Part shown: in pieces, positions 7,588 to 16,500 of the stretch
Layout: each line of letters begins with the position of its first letter
Numbering within the stretch: position 1 is the first letter of the stretch
NCBI GenBank assembly: GCA_019634025.1
Contig: JAHQWC010000001.1
Span: forward strand, 1 to 34,703
Source of the DNA: Vampirovibrio sp.
GTDB taxonomy: Bacteria > Cyanobacteriota > Vampirovibrionia > Vampirovibrionales > Vampirovibrionaceae
Length of the DNA stretch: 34,703 bases
Direction: 5' to 3'
Program-made: the position numbers and the translations under genes
The notes under the pieces: model-generated
The model's input: only the letters and a program-made list of their open reading frames with translations
What the model was told of the DNA's origin: nothing
Database searches by the model: none

Positions 7588-9636
7588 TTACATTTCTGTC
7601 TGCAGAACCATGGCTGTTGAGCCTGATGAATCTTTACCAGTGGAATCTCCCACCATGACAGACGGATGTGTTTTTACATAATCAAATAATCTGACCAATT
7701 GAGCGGTTTGGCGATCAAAGTAATCTGCCCGGTAGGGATGAACCGCTCGCTCCTTTTTCAACCAATGCTCCGAGGTCTGCCGGAATTGCGAGAGAGCAGT
7801 TTGCAGCGGCACAATTGAAGGCAACTGAGCCGGAGAAAATTTTGGACTGGTGTCGTCAGTCTGATCGACATCAGTGTCGGTATTTACAACTGTCTGAGAC
7901 TTTCGGATGGCGTCTAGACCAGCCTTTAAGTGCGCCAATTGTTTCTGAATACCGTCAATCTCTCGGCGGTTAAGCAGGGTCAAATTATTTTTGGTGGCCA
8001 GCCGATTAAATTTTTCATTGTACCCCTGTACCAATACATCCATGGCTTTTACCGGATCCTGATGTGGAGAGACGGATTTTCGCTCTTTATAGGGACCCAT
8101 TTTCAGCGCAAGGGCTTTTGCAGGATCTAAGTGCACGCTGGAAAACAGAGTACTGCCCATAGCGCCTTTGCTACGAATAGTCTCTACTTGGTCAATTAAC
8201 TCAGCAGCGTCCAAGCGATCAATGGCGATACCTGGATAGACAAACACCGGCTTGTCGATAGAGGTCACCACATAATCAATCATTCGCTCCAGTCGGCTAC
8301 GGGAGGTGGTATAGATCATGGGGCTCAGCGTGTCTACCCAGCCTTTGTTCATCCAGGTTTCCCAGTCCTGCTGAATCGCCAGAATCCGGCCGGCACGGCT
8401 CATGGGGAAAACAGCCGCCGAAATCTTCAAATCTGGATCAATGGCCTTTAACCGCACGGAGGTGTCTCGCACAAATTTATTCACCTGGAGGGTCTTCCAA
8501 GCAATCCAGGCTTTGAGGCTGCCTGGAGAAAGCCCTGTTTGACGAGCGAACTGCTGGACGCCAACAGCTTCATAGCCCATTTGGTAGTTGCTTTTTTGAA
8601 ACGGGTAACGGATATAATCCAGTTGTAATCCGTCTACATCATAGTTGGCAACGATTTCGGCATATACGTCTTGCAAAAACTGTCTGGCCTTAGGACTGGC
8701 TGGACTGAGCCAAAATTCTGTTTGGCGGGCCGGGACCAGTGCGCCACTAGAAGACCGTAATGCCTCACTCATCAATCCACCGGATAGGATCGGTCCAGGG
8801 TAGTTATCTTCATACCCCGCTACGCGGTTATGCCGCATATTACCCACAGCAAAACACCACACCCAAGCATGCACCTCCATGCCCAGTCGATGGCCTTCTT
8901 CGACCGCTGCTTGTAGCGGATCCCAGCCATCAATCAGTGGGTTCTTTTCAATTAACTTACTGGGGTAGATGGGAAACCCAGCGTTGATGGTTTCTACATA
9001 CACCACATTAATGCCTGCCCGACGCAACTTACGCATCAGTTTCTTCATCCCAGCCGGTGACCCACTGTCTACAATGCTACCCCGGTCTAACCATATAGCC
9101 CGGCCTTCCACTCGAGTAGAAAAGCTGGTAAGAACTAATGCTTGGCTGTAAAGGTCTCTTGCATTCAGATAGGCCTGCTCTGCCAGCCGGTATTGTCCTT
9201 TGGCGTTATAAGAACCAAACTTGGCATACTCCAAATCTGCGGTTAACAGCTTTGTTTGGATTTCATCCACCGGCATACTCACTGGGAGTTGGATAGCAGC
9301 ATCCATGGCATCCAAAATATGCAGCCGGTAGTTATCCAGCTGTTTTTTACGTTTGGCGTTTTCTCGTATTTCACGGCTGCTAAGGGTACGACCTGCTGTT
9401 AGTGGGGCCTCGGCCTCAGGTTCCGAAATTTTCTCATCGGTAAAGGCCTTATCCACCGCTTCCATTTCTGCAAACGGGTCAAAGGCTTCTATGGGCGCTT
9501 TTGCACCTCCTGAGACCGACTCTGCCGGCGAAGCGTTCTGCGCTTTTACGGCAGGCTGCAACACTGTACAGGCAAGCGTTACAGTAAAACAAACGTAAAA
9601 AAAGTTTCGTAAAGACTGGCGAAGCATTAGGCACAT
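7588..9636 (-). CDS. Secreted GHL10-type glycoside hydrolase-like protein
   Basis: 682 aa. The N-terminal signal peptide (LRNFFYVCFTVTLACTVL..., cleavage likely after AVKA) is followed by a ~130-residue linker and helical region, then the family-10-like hydrolase domain from ~175 to ~495. Markers are RAIWLDRGSI, NVVYVETINAGFPIYPS, AWVWCFAVGN, VDGLQLDYIRYP with the active-site-type Asp residues, and DTLSPMIYTT. This architecture is the GHL10/DUF187 family, common in cyanobacteria and proposed to act on envelope or extracellular glycans. A helical C-terminus (~510-680) with a coiled-coil-like stretch is family-atypical. Two starts are possible (ATG 9636 or ATG 9627), neither with a clear Shine-Dalgarno. 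The substrate is unknown. Confidence 0.85.
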   Translation of the reverse strand: MCLMLRQSLRNFFYVCFTVTLACTVLQPAVKAQNASPAESVSGGAKAPIEAFDPFAEMEAVDKAFTDEKISEPEAEAPLTAGRTLSSREIRENAKRKKQLDNYRLHILDAMDAAIQLPVSMPVDEIQTKLLTADLEYAKFGSYNAKGQYRLAEQAYLNARDLYSQALVLTSFSTRVEGRAIWLDRGSIVDSGSPAGMKKLMRKLRRAGINVVYVETINAGFPIYPSKLIEKNPLIDGWDPLQAAVEEGHRLGMEVHAWVWCFAVGNMRHNRVAGYEDNYPGPILSGGLMSEALRSSSGALVPARQTEFWLSPASPKARQFLQDVYAEIVANYDVDGLQLDYIRYPFQKSNYQMGYEAVGVQQFARQTGLSPGSLKAWIAWKTLQVNKFVRDTSVRLKAIDPDLKISAAVFPMSRAGRILAIQQDWETWMNKGWVDTLSPMIYTTSRSRLERMIDYVVTSIDKPVFVYPGIAIDRLDAAELIDQVETIRSKGAMGSTLFSSVHLDPAKALALKMGPYKERKSVSPHQDPVKAMDVLVQGYNEKFNRLATKNNLTLLNRREIDGIQKQLAHLKAGLDAIRKSQTVVNTDTDVDQTDDTSPKFSPAQLPSIVPLQTALSQFRQTSEHWLKKERAVHPYRADYFDRQTAQLVRLFDYVKTHPSVMVGDSTGKDSSGSTAMVLQTEM

Positions 9637-9652
9637 GGTTTAAAATAAAAGA

Positions 9653-9664
9653 ATAACAAACGTT
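9653..9664. promoter_or_regulatory. 12-mer ATAACAAACGTT shared by two divergent intergenic regions (copy 1)
   Basis: The string ATAACAAACGTT lies in the gap between the divergent GHL10 and HEAT-repeat genes, and again at 12463-12474 between the next divergent pair. An exact 12-mer recurring in two promoter regions of one window is unlikely by chance and suggests a common regulator site. Confidence 0.4.
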
Positions 9665-9769
9665 TCAACGATACTGCTCGGTTTGGGAGGCTCTAACTGC
9701 CTGGGTAAAAGAAGCGGACCTCGTATTTACCCTGATTTAAATTATTTTATAAACGGCAAACCCATCCAA

Positions 9770-10504
9770 ATGAAAAAATCCATTATTGATATTCTAAAGG
9801 AAAAACAGCAACCGTTGGATCAACGGTTTAATGCTCTCCTCATCATTGCCAACCGGTTTGATATATCTTATTTGCCAGTGATGGAGGCCATTTTGGTAGA
9901 TGAGAGTGAGCATCCTGATATTCGGAGCGCCGTTGCTTTAACCTTGGGTAAGGTTGCCGAACAGGAAATGCCTATATTGGTTTTTCAAGAGTCTGCAGAA
10001 CCCGAGGAAGAAAGTCTGCGGGATATTATTTTTAATCTTCTCAGTGGCTACACGGATACGGAAGATGTGACTTTGAAAAACTATGTCATCCAGGCTCTAG
10101 GCATGATGGGAAGTGAGCGAGTAGCGCCATATCTGATTGATGCCCTGAAGGACGAAAATAATGTGGTGTTTGCCAGTGCTGCTGAATCTTTGGGCTTTAT
10201 CGGCCGCCCGGTAGTGCCCTACCTGATTGAAGTTTTGGACGAAGGCGCTGATGATGCCCGGTGTGTTGCCGCCTGGCAGTTGGGCAAGCTAGGATATACC
10301 GACGCCATTGAGCCCTTGTTGCGAACCATTCGACAAGTAGATAACCCTGAAGTGGTTGCCCTGTCTGTTTGGGCTTTGGGGGAAATTGGCTATGACGGCG
10401 CTGAGGTGTTGGAAACCTTGAAATGGGCCAAAGCTCACCAGGAAGAAGATGTGAGTACCCGGGCGGATCGCGCCATCAAGAAAATCGCTCGGCACATCAA
10501 CTAA
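9770..10504 (+). CDS. HEAT-repeat (PBS-lyase-like) protein
   Basis: 244 aa from ATG 9770. The track's longer form starts at a TTG (9683) and adds 29 residues of unlikely sequence; neither start has a clear Shine-Dalgarno. At least five helical repeats are visible: HPDIRSAVALTLGKV, NYVIQALGMMGSERVAPYLIDAL, NVVFASAAESLGFIGRPVVPYLIEVL, DDARCVAAWQLGKLGYTDAIEPLL, and PEVVALSVWALGEIGYDGAEVLETL. These are short HEAT repeats of the type seen in phycobilisome lyases and in many scaffold proteins. No signal peptide, so it is cytoplasmic. Such proteins usually mediate protein-protein contacts; no enzymatic residues can be pointed to, and lyase activity should not be assumed. Confidence 0.88.
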   Translation: MKKSIIDILKEKQQPLDQRFNALLIIANRFDISYLPVMEAILVDESEHPDIRSAVALTLGKVAEQEMPILVFQESAEPEEESLRDIIFNLLSGYTDTEDVTLKNYVIQALGMMGSERVAPYLIDALKDENNVVFASAAESLGFIGRPVVPYLIEVLDEGADDARCVAAWQLGKLGYTDAIEPLLRTIRQVDNPEVVALSVWALGEIGYDGAEVLETLKWAKAHQEEDVSTRADRAIKKIARHIN

Positions 10505-10591
10505 ATCCAAAATCGTTTAAGAATCTTCACATCCAGGCATTTTTCCCGTTTTTCCCGCCTTTATTAATACATAGAGGGAAATACGAACGAA

Positions 10592-10969
10592 ATGCTTTTG
10601 ATATCCTTTTTACGATCTTGGTTTACCTTTAGTCCGGCACAATGGGAAGTTGCAGGCCGCCTCATTGTGGTGATGCTTGGTTCTGTGTTTTCTCCGGCAC
10701 TACCGTTTATTAAAACGGCCCTAGGCTTTTATATCAACTCAGACGCGCTATTTAACCTGGAAACCTTTTTCGGCGAGTATATCAACCTCATCTTCGTGGC
10801 ACAAAAGCTTGGCCCTTCCTTTGGCCTCTATCTCATCAGCGTGGCTGTTATTTGCCTGCTGATTAGCATTGCTTATTTTTATGTTTGCAGCCAGGTGGGC
10901 CTCAAGGTTACTCGGTATATGTTATCCAAGTTTTCTACCCCTAAAGCCGATATCCAACCTGCTTCTTAG
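10592..10969 (+). CDS. Small hypothetical membrane protein
   Basis: 125 aa, unrecognised. Two to three hydrophobic stretches are visible: ~20-40 (AGRLIVVMLGSVFSPALPFI), and the strongest at ~80-105 (GLYLISVAVICLLISIAYFY), followed by a short basic cytoplasmic-type tail ending in TPKADIQPAS. ATG 10592 is preceded by a GAGGG stretch about 13 bp upstream, weak support. It lies 87 bp after the HEAT-repeat gene on the same strand and may be co-transcribed with it. Its stop is only 9 bp from the stop of the convergent 472-aa gene. No function can be assigned. Confidence 0.65.
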   Translation: MLLISFLRSWFTFSPAQWEVAGRLIVVMLGSVFSPALPFIKTALGFYINSDALFNLETFFGEYINLIFVAQKLGPSFGLYLISVAVICLLISIAYFYVCSQVGLKVTRYMLSKFSTPKADIQPAS

Positions 10970-10978
10970 CTTAATAGC

Positions 10979-12397
10979 TTACATTGTTGAGGGGACAAAA
11001 TGCCGCATATCCGGCAGCAAGCGGTAACGTTTTAGCGGTTCATAGTGATGACCAGCCCGCTTCGCCAGCCAGACCGATTGATCTTGCATCACCTTGTGCT
11101 TGGTAAACCGGTAGTTCAACAACGGCAATACCAACCCTACCCCTAAACATGTGGCAACCAAGCCGCTCCAATAGTTTCGCCGAGCCATTTTATAGAGCAG
11201 GTGATCTTTCCCCACACTGTCTACAATCTCTCGCAAAGGTGTTTGGGCTGGCAGTCCCCATACGCCGCGTTGAACCAGCTTGGCTTTGAGATCTGGAAAA
11301 AGCTTATCGACCTTCTTTTGCAGGTGATTAGCCCTCAGCCCCGAATAAAGGCTATCGCCCACCATAAAAAAGAAGAAAATCGCCCCGGTGTTGATCAACA
11401 TCTCTCGCTTTTCCTGACCGTCTCTAGCGGCCATAAGTTGAGGAATGATACCGTTGAAAATGGCGCTGGCGAGGATGAGCCAGCGGCTCATAAAAATGCC
11501 GTTATGGTAGTTAAAGTGGGGTATCACGTTTTTCACAACGCGAGCCAGTCCTTTTGATTGCTTTGCCTTGAGTCCGGTCCATAACACGGCAGGAATGGCT
11601 ACCACGCCGCCTAAAAAGCCGGCAGCCATCCCCTGCCAGAACCGTTTGCCTTTCTCTGCCTGATAGTTCTGGTTGGTATCGGTGAGGTAGGCATCAGACG
11701 TGTAGGTAAATTCGCCGGAGAACCCTTGTCGACCGGATAGTTTTTCCGTCATCGCATTTTTGGCCCAGGCCTGTAGTTGCCCCACCGACATCATGGCCAG
11801 TAAATCCAGGGTCATAATGCCAAACTTGCCTTTTAATATCCGAGATTTCACCGCTTTATTCGCCAGAAACGTTTTTAAAGCGTGGGTATCTTTAAAGCCC
11901 AAGTCCTCTGCCAGTCGATTGAAATGGGATGGATTGGTTTTTGTCGCATCAGACTTTGAGGGGTCGAACCATTCAAACGGAAATCTTAGGATACTATCTT
12001 TACCCAGGTTACCGATATATTGGGCCAGCTTTTGGTACCAGGCCCCTTGGTAGGCTGGCTTGGGAATACTCTCTGGATCTTTAAACAAATGCCGGTGCTT
12101 TGGATCTCGTCGAAGGTTGTTTGAAAACCGTCTACTGATAAGTCGCTCTAGTAAAATCGGCGCGGTAAGCCCCAACCCCCACCACAAACAGGAGTGAAGA
12201 AATTTTTCCAAGCGTTCGTAATGGTTGCGAATAGCAAATTGGGACGTAACTTGCAGTCCAAAGACATCAATAAACTCTCGGTTTAACAATTGATTGTTCT
12301 GAAATATTACTGAAAACGGTACAGTGCTAGCACCGACAGTAGCCCCAAATGCTGGAGATGTCTCAAGACTCGTGTTAGCTGCAGGTTGAATATCCAT
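10979..12397 (-). CDS. Large orphan multi-spanning membrane protein
   Basis: 472 aa, not recognised. After ~60 polar residues, hydrophobic segments appear near 70-85 (LWWGLGLTAPILLERLI), ~205-215, ~260-280 (GMAAGFLGGVVAIPAVLWTG), ~308-325, ~340-358 (GAIFFFFMVGDSLYSG) and ~415-435 (WSGLVATCLGVGLVLPLL). Between them are basic loops rich in Lys/Arg/His. There is no cleavable signal peptide. Start ATG 12397 has no good Shine-Dalgarno. It converges with a small membrane protein and diverges from a DoxX-like gene, so context gives no pathway. It could be a lineage-specific inner-membrane protein; no catalytic motif stands out. Confidence 0.75.
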   Translation of the reverse strand: MDIQPAANTSLETSPAFGATVGASTVPFSVIFQNNQLLNREFIDVFGLQVTSQFAIRNHYERLEKFLHSCLWWGLGLTAPILLERLISRRFSNNLRRDPKHRHLFKDPESIPKPAYQGAWYQKLAQYIGNLGKDSILRFPFEWFDPSKSDATKTNPSHFNRLAEDLGFKDTHALKTFLANKAVKSRILKGKFGIMTLDLLAMMSVGQLQAWAKNAMTEKLSGRQGFSGEFTYTSDAYLTDTNQNYQAEKGKRFWQGMAAGFLGGVVAIPAVLWTGLKAKQSKGLARVVKNVIPHFNYHNGIFMSRWLILASAIFNGIIPQLMAARDGQEKREMLINTGAIFFFFMVGDSLYSGLRANHLQKKVDKLFPDLKAKLVQRGVWGLPAQTPLREIVDSVGKDHLLYKMARRNYWSGLVATCLGVGLVLPLLNYRFTKHKVMQDQSVWLAKRAGHHYEPLKRYRLLPDMRHFVPSTM

Positions 12398-12462
12398 ATC
12401 CCAAAAAGTGATGTCATCTATGTGATTGTTTTATAGTCAAACCCCAGGTTGTTTCTGAATTG

Positions 12463-12474
12463 ATAACAAACGTT
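12463..12474. promoter_or_regulatory. 12-mer ATAACAAACGTT shared by two divergent intergenic regions (copy 2)
   Basis: Exact copy of the element at 9653-9664, located between the divergent 472-aa membrane protein gene and the DoxX-like gene, 52 bp before the latter's first ATG. The core AACAAACGT also occurs at 24246-24254 in the non-coding region before the flagellar cluster. Confidence 0.4.
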
Positions 12475-12525
12475 CCCTCTTCTCCAACTCCCCATCATGC
12501 GCGTCCAATGCTATGATATTTTTCT

Positions 12526-13338
12526 ATGCAGATGCAGGTGTCAGCCATTCTTTATCCGATGGACTCTCTTGTAAGGAGAGTCCCTCAAGCTCAACGCCAA
12601 CAGCAGGCGCTGGCTTTGCTTCGCATTGTGGTGGGCGTATTTGTGGGTTATCAAGGTTGGCTGAATCTCACAGATCCTAATTTCAGTCTAAACCTTGCCA
12701 GTTTCTTCCGCAGTTGGGCTGCCCAAAACCCATTGTTTTTCTATCAAGATTTTCTCAACTATCTTGCTGCTCCCAACGCATGGTTATTAGGGCCATTGAT
12801 TACCTACAGCCAGTTATTTATTGGCGCGGGTCTTGTGACCGGTACGCTTACCCGCTTTAACAGTTTGCTGCTTCTCTTTTTTACGGCCAACGCTTTTTTG
12901 GCAACCCAGCATACCGGCATGCCGGTATTTGGCCTGAGCTTGTTTATAATGATTATGGCGTGGACTTTGTTTTGGGGTGATGCTGGACGGCATTATGGTT
13001 TAGACAGCCTGTTTTTAGGGAGCAGCCGTCCTGCAAGAGCCGCCAAAAAGCCGACTCCACTCCATCGAAAAACCACTGTAAGAAAGTCTAAAAAACCGAC
13101 GAAGATGGCCCTCCCACCCCTTACCATTGCCAAACGGGAAAATAAGTCGGATACCAAATCCAAAAAACAGAAAACGGCTAAAGTGACGGCAGACTCTCAA
13201 AAACGTCTGAAGGACCTAGCCAGTTCTTTGGATAAAAAGGTCCAATCTCTTACTGAAGATGAAGACGACACCCTGACAGAAGAGATTCCGAAAGGAAAAA
13301 CTAAGCATGTCCGCGCAGACGAAGATTTTTGGAGCTAA
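12526..13338 (+). CDS. DoxX-like membrane protein with long lysine-rich C-terminal tail
   Basis: 270 aa from ATG 12526; an alternative start at ATG 12559 (259 aa) is possible, and neither has a clear ribosome-binding site. Residues ~20-165 hold a DoxX/TQO-small-subunit-like four-helix membrane domain: LALLRIVVGVFVGYQGWLNL, LITYSQLFIGAGLVTGTLTR, FNSLLLLFFTANAFLA, and LSLFIMIMAWTLFWGDAGRHYGLD, the last matching the family's closing motif. From ~170 to 270 the protein is a hydrophilic tail packed with Lys/Arg (HRKTTVRKSKKPTKM, SDTKSKKQKTAK), ending in an acidic patch. DoxX proteins are usually ~140-180 aa, so the tail is an addition. DoxX relatives work with quinone- or thiol-linked redox partners; the substrate here is unknown. 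Confidence 0.75.
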   Translation: MQMQVSAILYPMDSLVRRVPQAQRQQQALALLRIVVGVFVGYQGWLNLTDPNFSLNLASFFRSWAAQNPLFFYQDFLNYLAAPNAWLLGPLITYSQLFIGAGLVTGTLTRFNSLLLLFFTANAFLATQHTGMPVFGLSLFIMIMAWTLFWGDAGRHYGLDSLFLGSSRPARAAKKPTPLHRKTTVRKSKKPTKMALPPLTIAKRENKSDTKSKKQKTAKVTADSQKRLKDLASSLDKKVQSLTEDEDDTLTEEIPKGKTKHVRADEDFWS

Positions 13339-13385
13339 GCTCATAAAATAAAAGCTGTAAACATTCTCCCCTACTTCCCCTTCAT

Positions 13386-13403
13386 TGTTACAGTCGTGTT
13401 ACA
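13386..13403. repeat. Tandem TGTTACA direct repeat upstream of the Lon-like gene
   Basis: TGTTACA-GTCG-TGTTACA: two identical 7-mers with an 11-bp period (one helical turn), about 135 bp before the lon-like start. Spacing on one face of the helix suggests a regulator site. No clear -35/-10 pair could be assigned in this gap. Confidence 0.35.
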
Positions 13404-13536
13404 TTATGGCATGTCCAGCCTTTGTTCAGTCTTAATTAGAGACAGTAAAGGTATAAAAAGGCATTGCCCCTATTACCCGATTTAAGACTGGGTGTTTACC
13501 GCTAAACGTTTCATTATTCAACAGGCTGAGGGCTCT

Positions 13537-16500
13537 ATGGTGTACCGCGTTCAATCCAATGTTTTACCGCCAGGGATTTCTTATGCTCATCCGGCGCCAA
13601 GTTCCGTTCGCTTTGGTCAGACGAACCCCTCTCAAAACCAGAAACCAGATAATGTCTCCTCACGCGCTGTAGATAAGGCTGAGTTAAACACTGCAAACCG
13701 GTCAGCATTTTTCCAAAAGCTCCCCCAACCTCTCCAACAACTTGTCATTCAAACCGCTACCCACAGTGGTGTCCCGGTGATTGGCATTCCGGAGTTTATT
13801 AACCAGGCGGTGGACTTGGCCTTAGATTATAACGTAAGAGCCCAACAAGCTGTTAAAACCAGCAACAGTCAGAGTATTGAAGACAGAACAACATTCCACA
13901 CCCAGGATCTGGGCCAGTTTGCCCAACATGTCTTATTACCCTTTTACCCTTTCCCGGTTGCCGGTATGCCGAAAAAACTCTCCGGAATCAATCAACAACA
14001 GGTTAATACCGCAAAACTGGTGTACCTCCAACGAAAACACAACACATTGACTCAATTGAAACAAGCCTTAAGTCAGAACCAAAATACCCCTGAAACAGCT
14101 ACATTGAGTACAACCAAGAACCAGCCGCCACCCTCTTCTGCAGGGGCAGTTTCTCCATCCGCGCCACTGTCGCAACCTGCTCAACAACCCAGTCAGCCGC
14201 CACCCGCTGCAAACTTTGTTCAAAAGATCGTCCAAGACGTATGGCGTCTGCTTACCTTGCCGATTCGTTTAGCAGTCAATCTGTTGAAGTCCCTCGTACG
14301 CCTTACTGGCCTACAAAAATCTATCCCTCAACAGTCGGCAAATCTTCATCAGTCCGCTAGCACCCCACCGCAAAGCACTGCTGTATCCCCTGATTTACCT
14401 TCAGCTCAACCCTCCTCTTCAACCCCCACCATTAAGCTGGACAAACCACTAACCCGCCTCTTGCAAAAATTTGTGGCAGTAAATGATGTTACTCCTTTTG
14501 AAACCCTTCAGGCGGATAATGTAGACCAGAAAACCGGGCAACTACATCCTTATAACAAAGCTTCCTGGGTGCTCAACACCCTGCTGGACAAACCCGATCA
14601 AGTCTCAGCCCCGGAAAAAGCATCGGCTGGTCTCCAGGCGGTATCTAATGTGTTAAAGCGGGCTAAAACCCAATTTGTCACCACCTCTGTTCATCATGAT
14701 ATTTCTATGATGCTGAAGCACTTGAGCCGCAACAACATGACCCTAGATCCTAGCGGCAAAAATGGCAACGCAGCCCCCCACCCTCTTAAGGTCCAGCAGG
14801 ATTTCTTTTCTCTGCAGGCCCAACACCTGGCCCGGGAGAAAGATGCCCATGAGTCCGGCCAAGTGGAATTGAAAACCCTGAACGACAAGTTTCAGGAAAT
14901 ACTGGCCCAAAAACAGGCTGGAGAAAGCTTTATTACCGATAAGGATTTGGAAAAGCTTCAACGCTCGCTGAAGCGACTGGATAACATCTCACCTCTTAAC
15001 CCAGAGCGGGATATGATCCTGCGCCGGATGGAGACCATATTAGATCTACCTTGGAGCTACCCGCCCCTGCGTCAGGTGGACCCAAGGGCCGTTGAAAAAA
15101 CCATCAATGATGAATTCTACGGCATGGAAAACATTGCCAAGTTGGTAGCCGATGTGGCAACTGCCGAGTTCCACCGTACCCAGCAAGGAGTACGGGAAGG
15201 CAAAGGCCGTATTCTCTGTTTTGTCGGGCCACCCGGCGTTGGAAAAACTGCCGTTGGCAGGGCTATCGCCAAGGCTACTGGTCGTAAGTTTGCTGACGTA
15301 TCTTTAGGCGGCTTACAGGATCCTCACGAACTCCGAGGCCACCGTTCTACGTATATTGGTTCTATGGAAGGCAAAATCATGGAAGCCGTCAAGGAAGCTG
15401 GCACCAATAACTTGGTACTGCAACTAGACGAACTAGACAAGATGGGAGACTCCGGCTGGCGCGGTAACCCTTATCATGCCCTCCTGAGAGCGTTGGATCC
15501 GGCAGTAAACCATAGTTTTAGAGATGATTATCTGGACATTAACTACAACCTGTCTCCCATCATGTTTATTACCACTGCCAACGATGTCGCCAAACTCCGG
15601 GATAATTACCCAGCACTTTACGATCGGATGGAAGTGGTGGAGATGCCAGGATATATCGAAGCAGAAAAGCGTCTGATCATTGATAAGCACCTTATTCCTG
15701 AAGCCCGTCAAACTAATGGTCTGAAAGAAAGCGAGTTTGATCTTACAGATGATGCCAAAAATATGCTTATCAAAGAGTATGCCAGCGGCTCAGGTGTCAG
15801 AGGTGAGGAACGCCATTTGACAAAACTTGCCCGCCGCCAGGCAAGGCAAATTACTCAGGCCAAACTTGAGAATAAACCCTATACCCTACAAGCCTTTACT
15901 CGAGAAAATATACTTGAAACGTTAGATCCACCGAGACCAAATGAAATTGTAGAAAATAAAAAGTTTAATCAGCTTGGTATCGCAAATGCTCTATCAGGGT
16001 CTGGTCGAGGAGACATCTTCCAAACACAGATGATGTTGGAACGGGAACCAATTTCTACACTTGAGCCAACACAGTTAGAAATTGCAGCACAAACAGGTCT
16101 ATTGACCGAGATGACGGATAAGTCTTTAAGACGTGCCTTCCACTATGTCAAAGGAAATGTTTTCCATCCCGATGAGTCACACCGCAAAGCTTTCCGCGAC
16201 GGTTGGGGAATTAATATTTTTGATGATGATAGTGATGATAAAGCTACCTATAAAGTTGTATTCGGTCCAAAACGTGGAGAGTCAACTGTGGATGGCCCCA
16301 GCGCTGGCGGTTTGTTATCAACTCAAGTTATGAGTCTCTTAACACGTCGTCCTGTTCGCGCTGACATTGGCATGACTGGTACTATCTCTTTTACCGGGAA
16401 ACTTGATGTTATTGGTGGGCTAAAAGAAAAGTTAGCTGCTTGCCATCGAGATGGTTTATTTGAAGTTATCGTCCCTTTGAATAACCTTCGGGACATCGAC

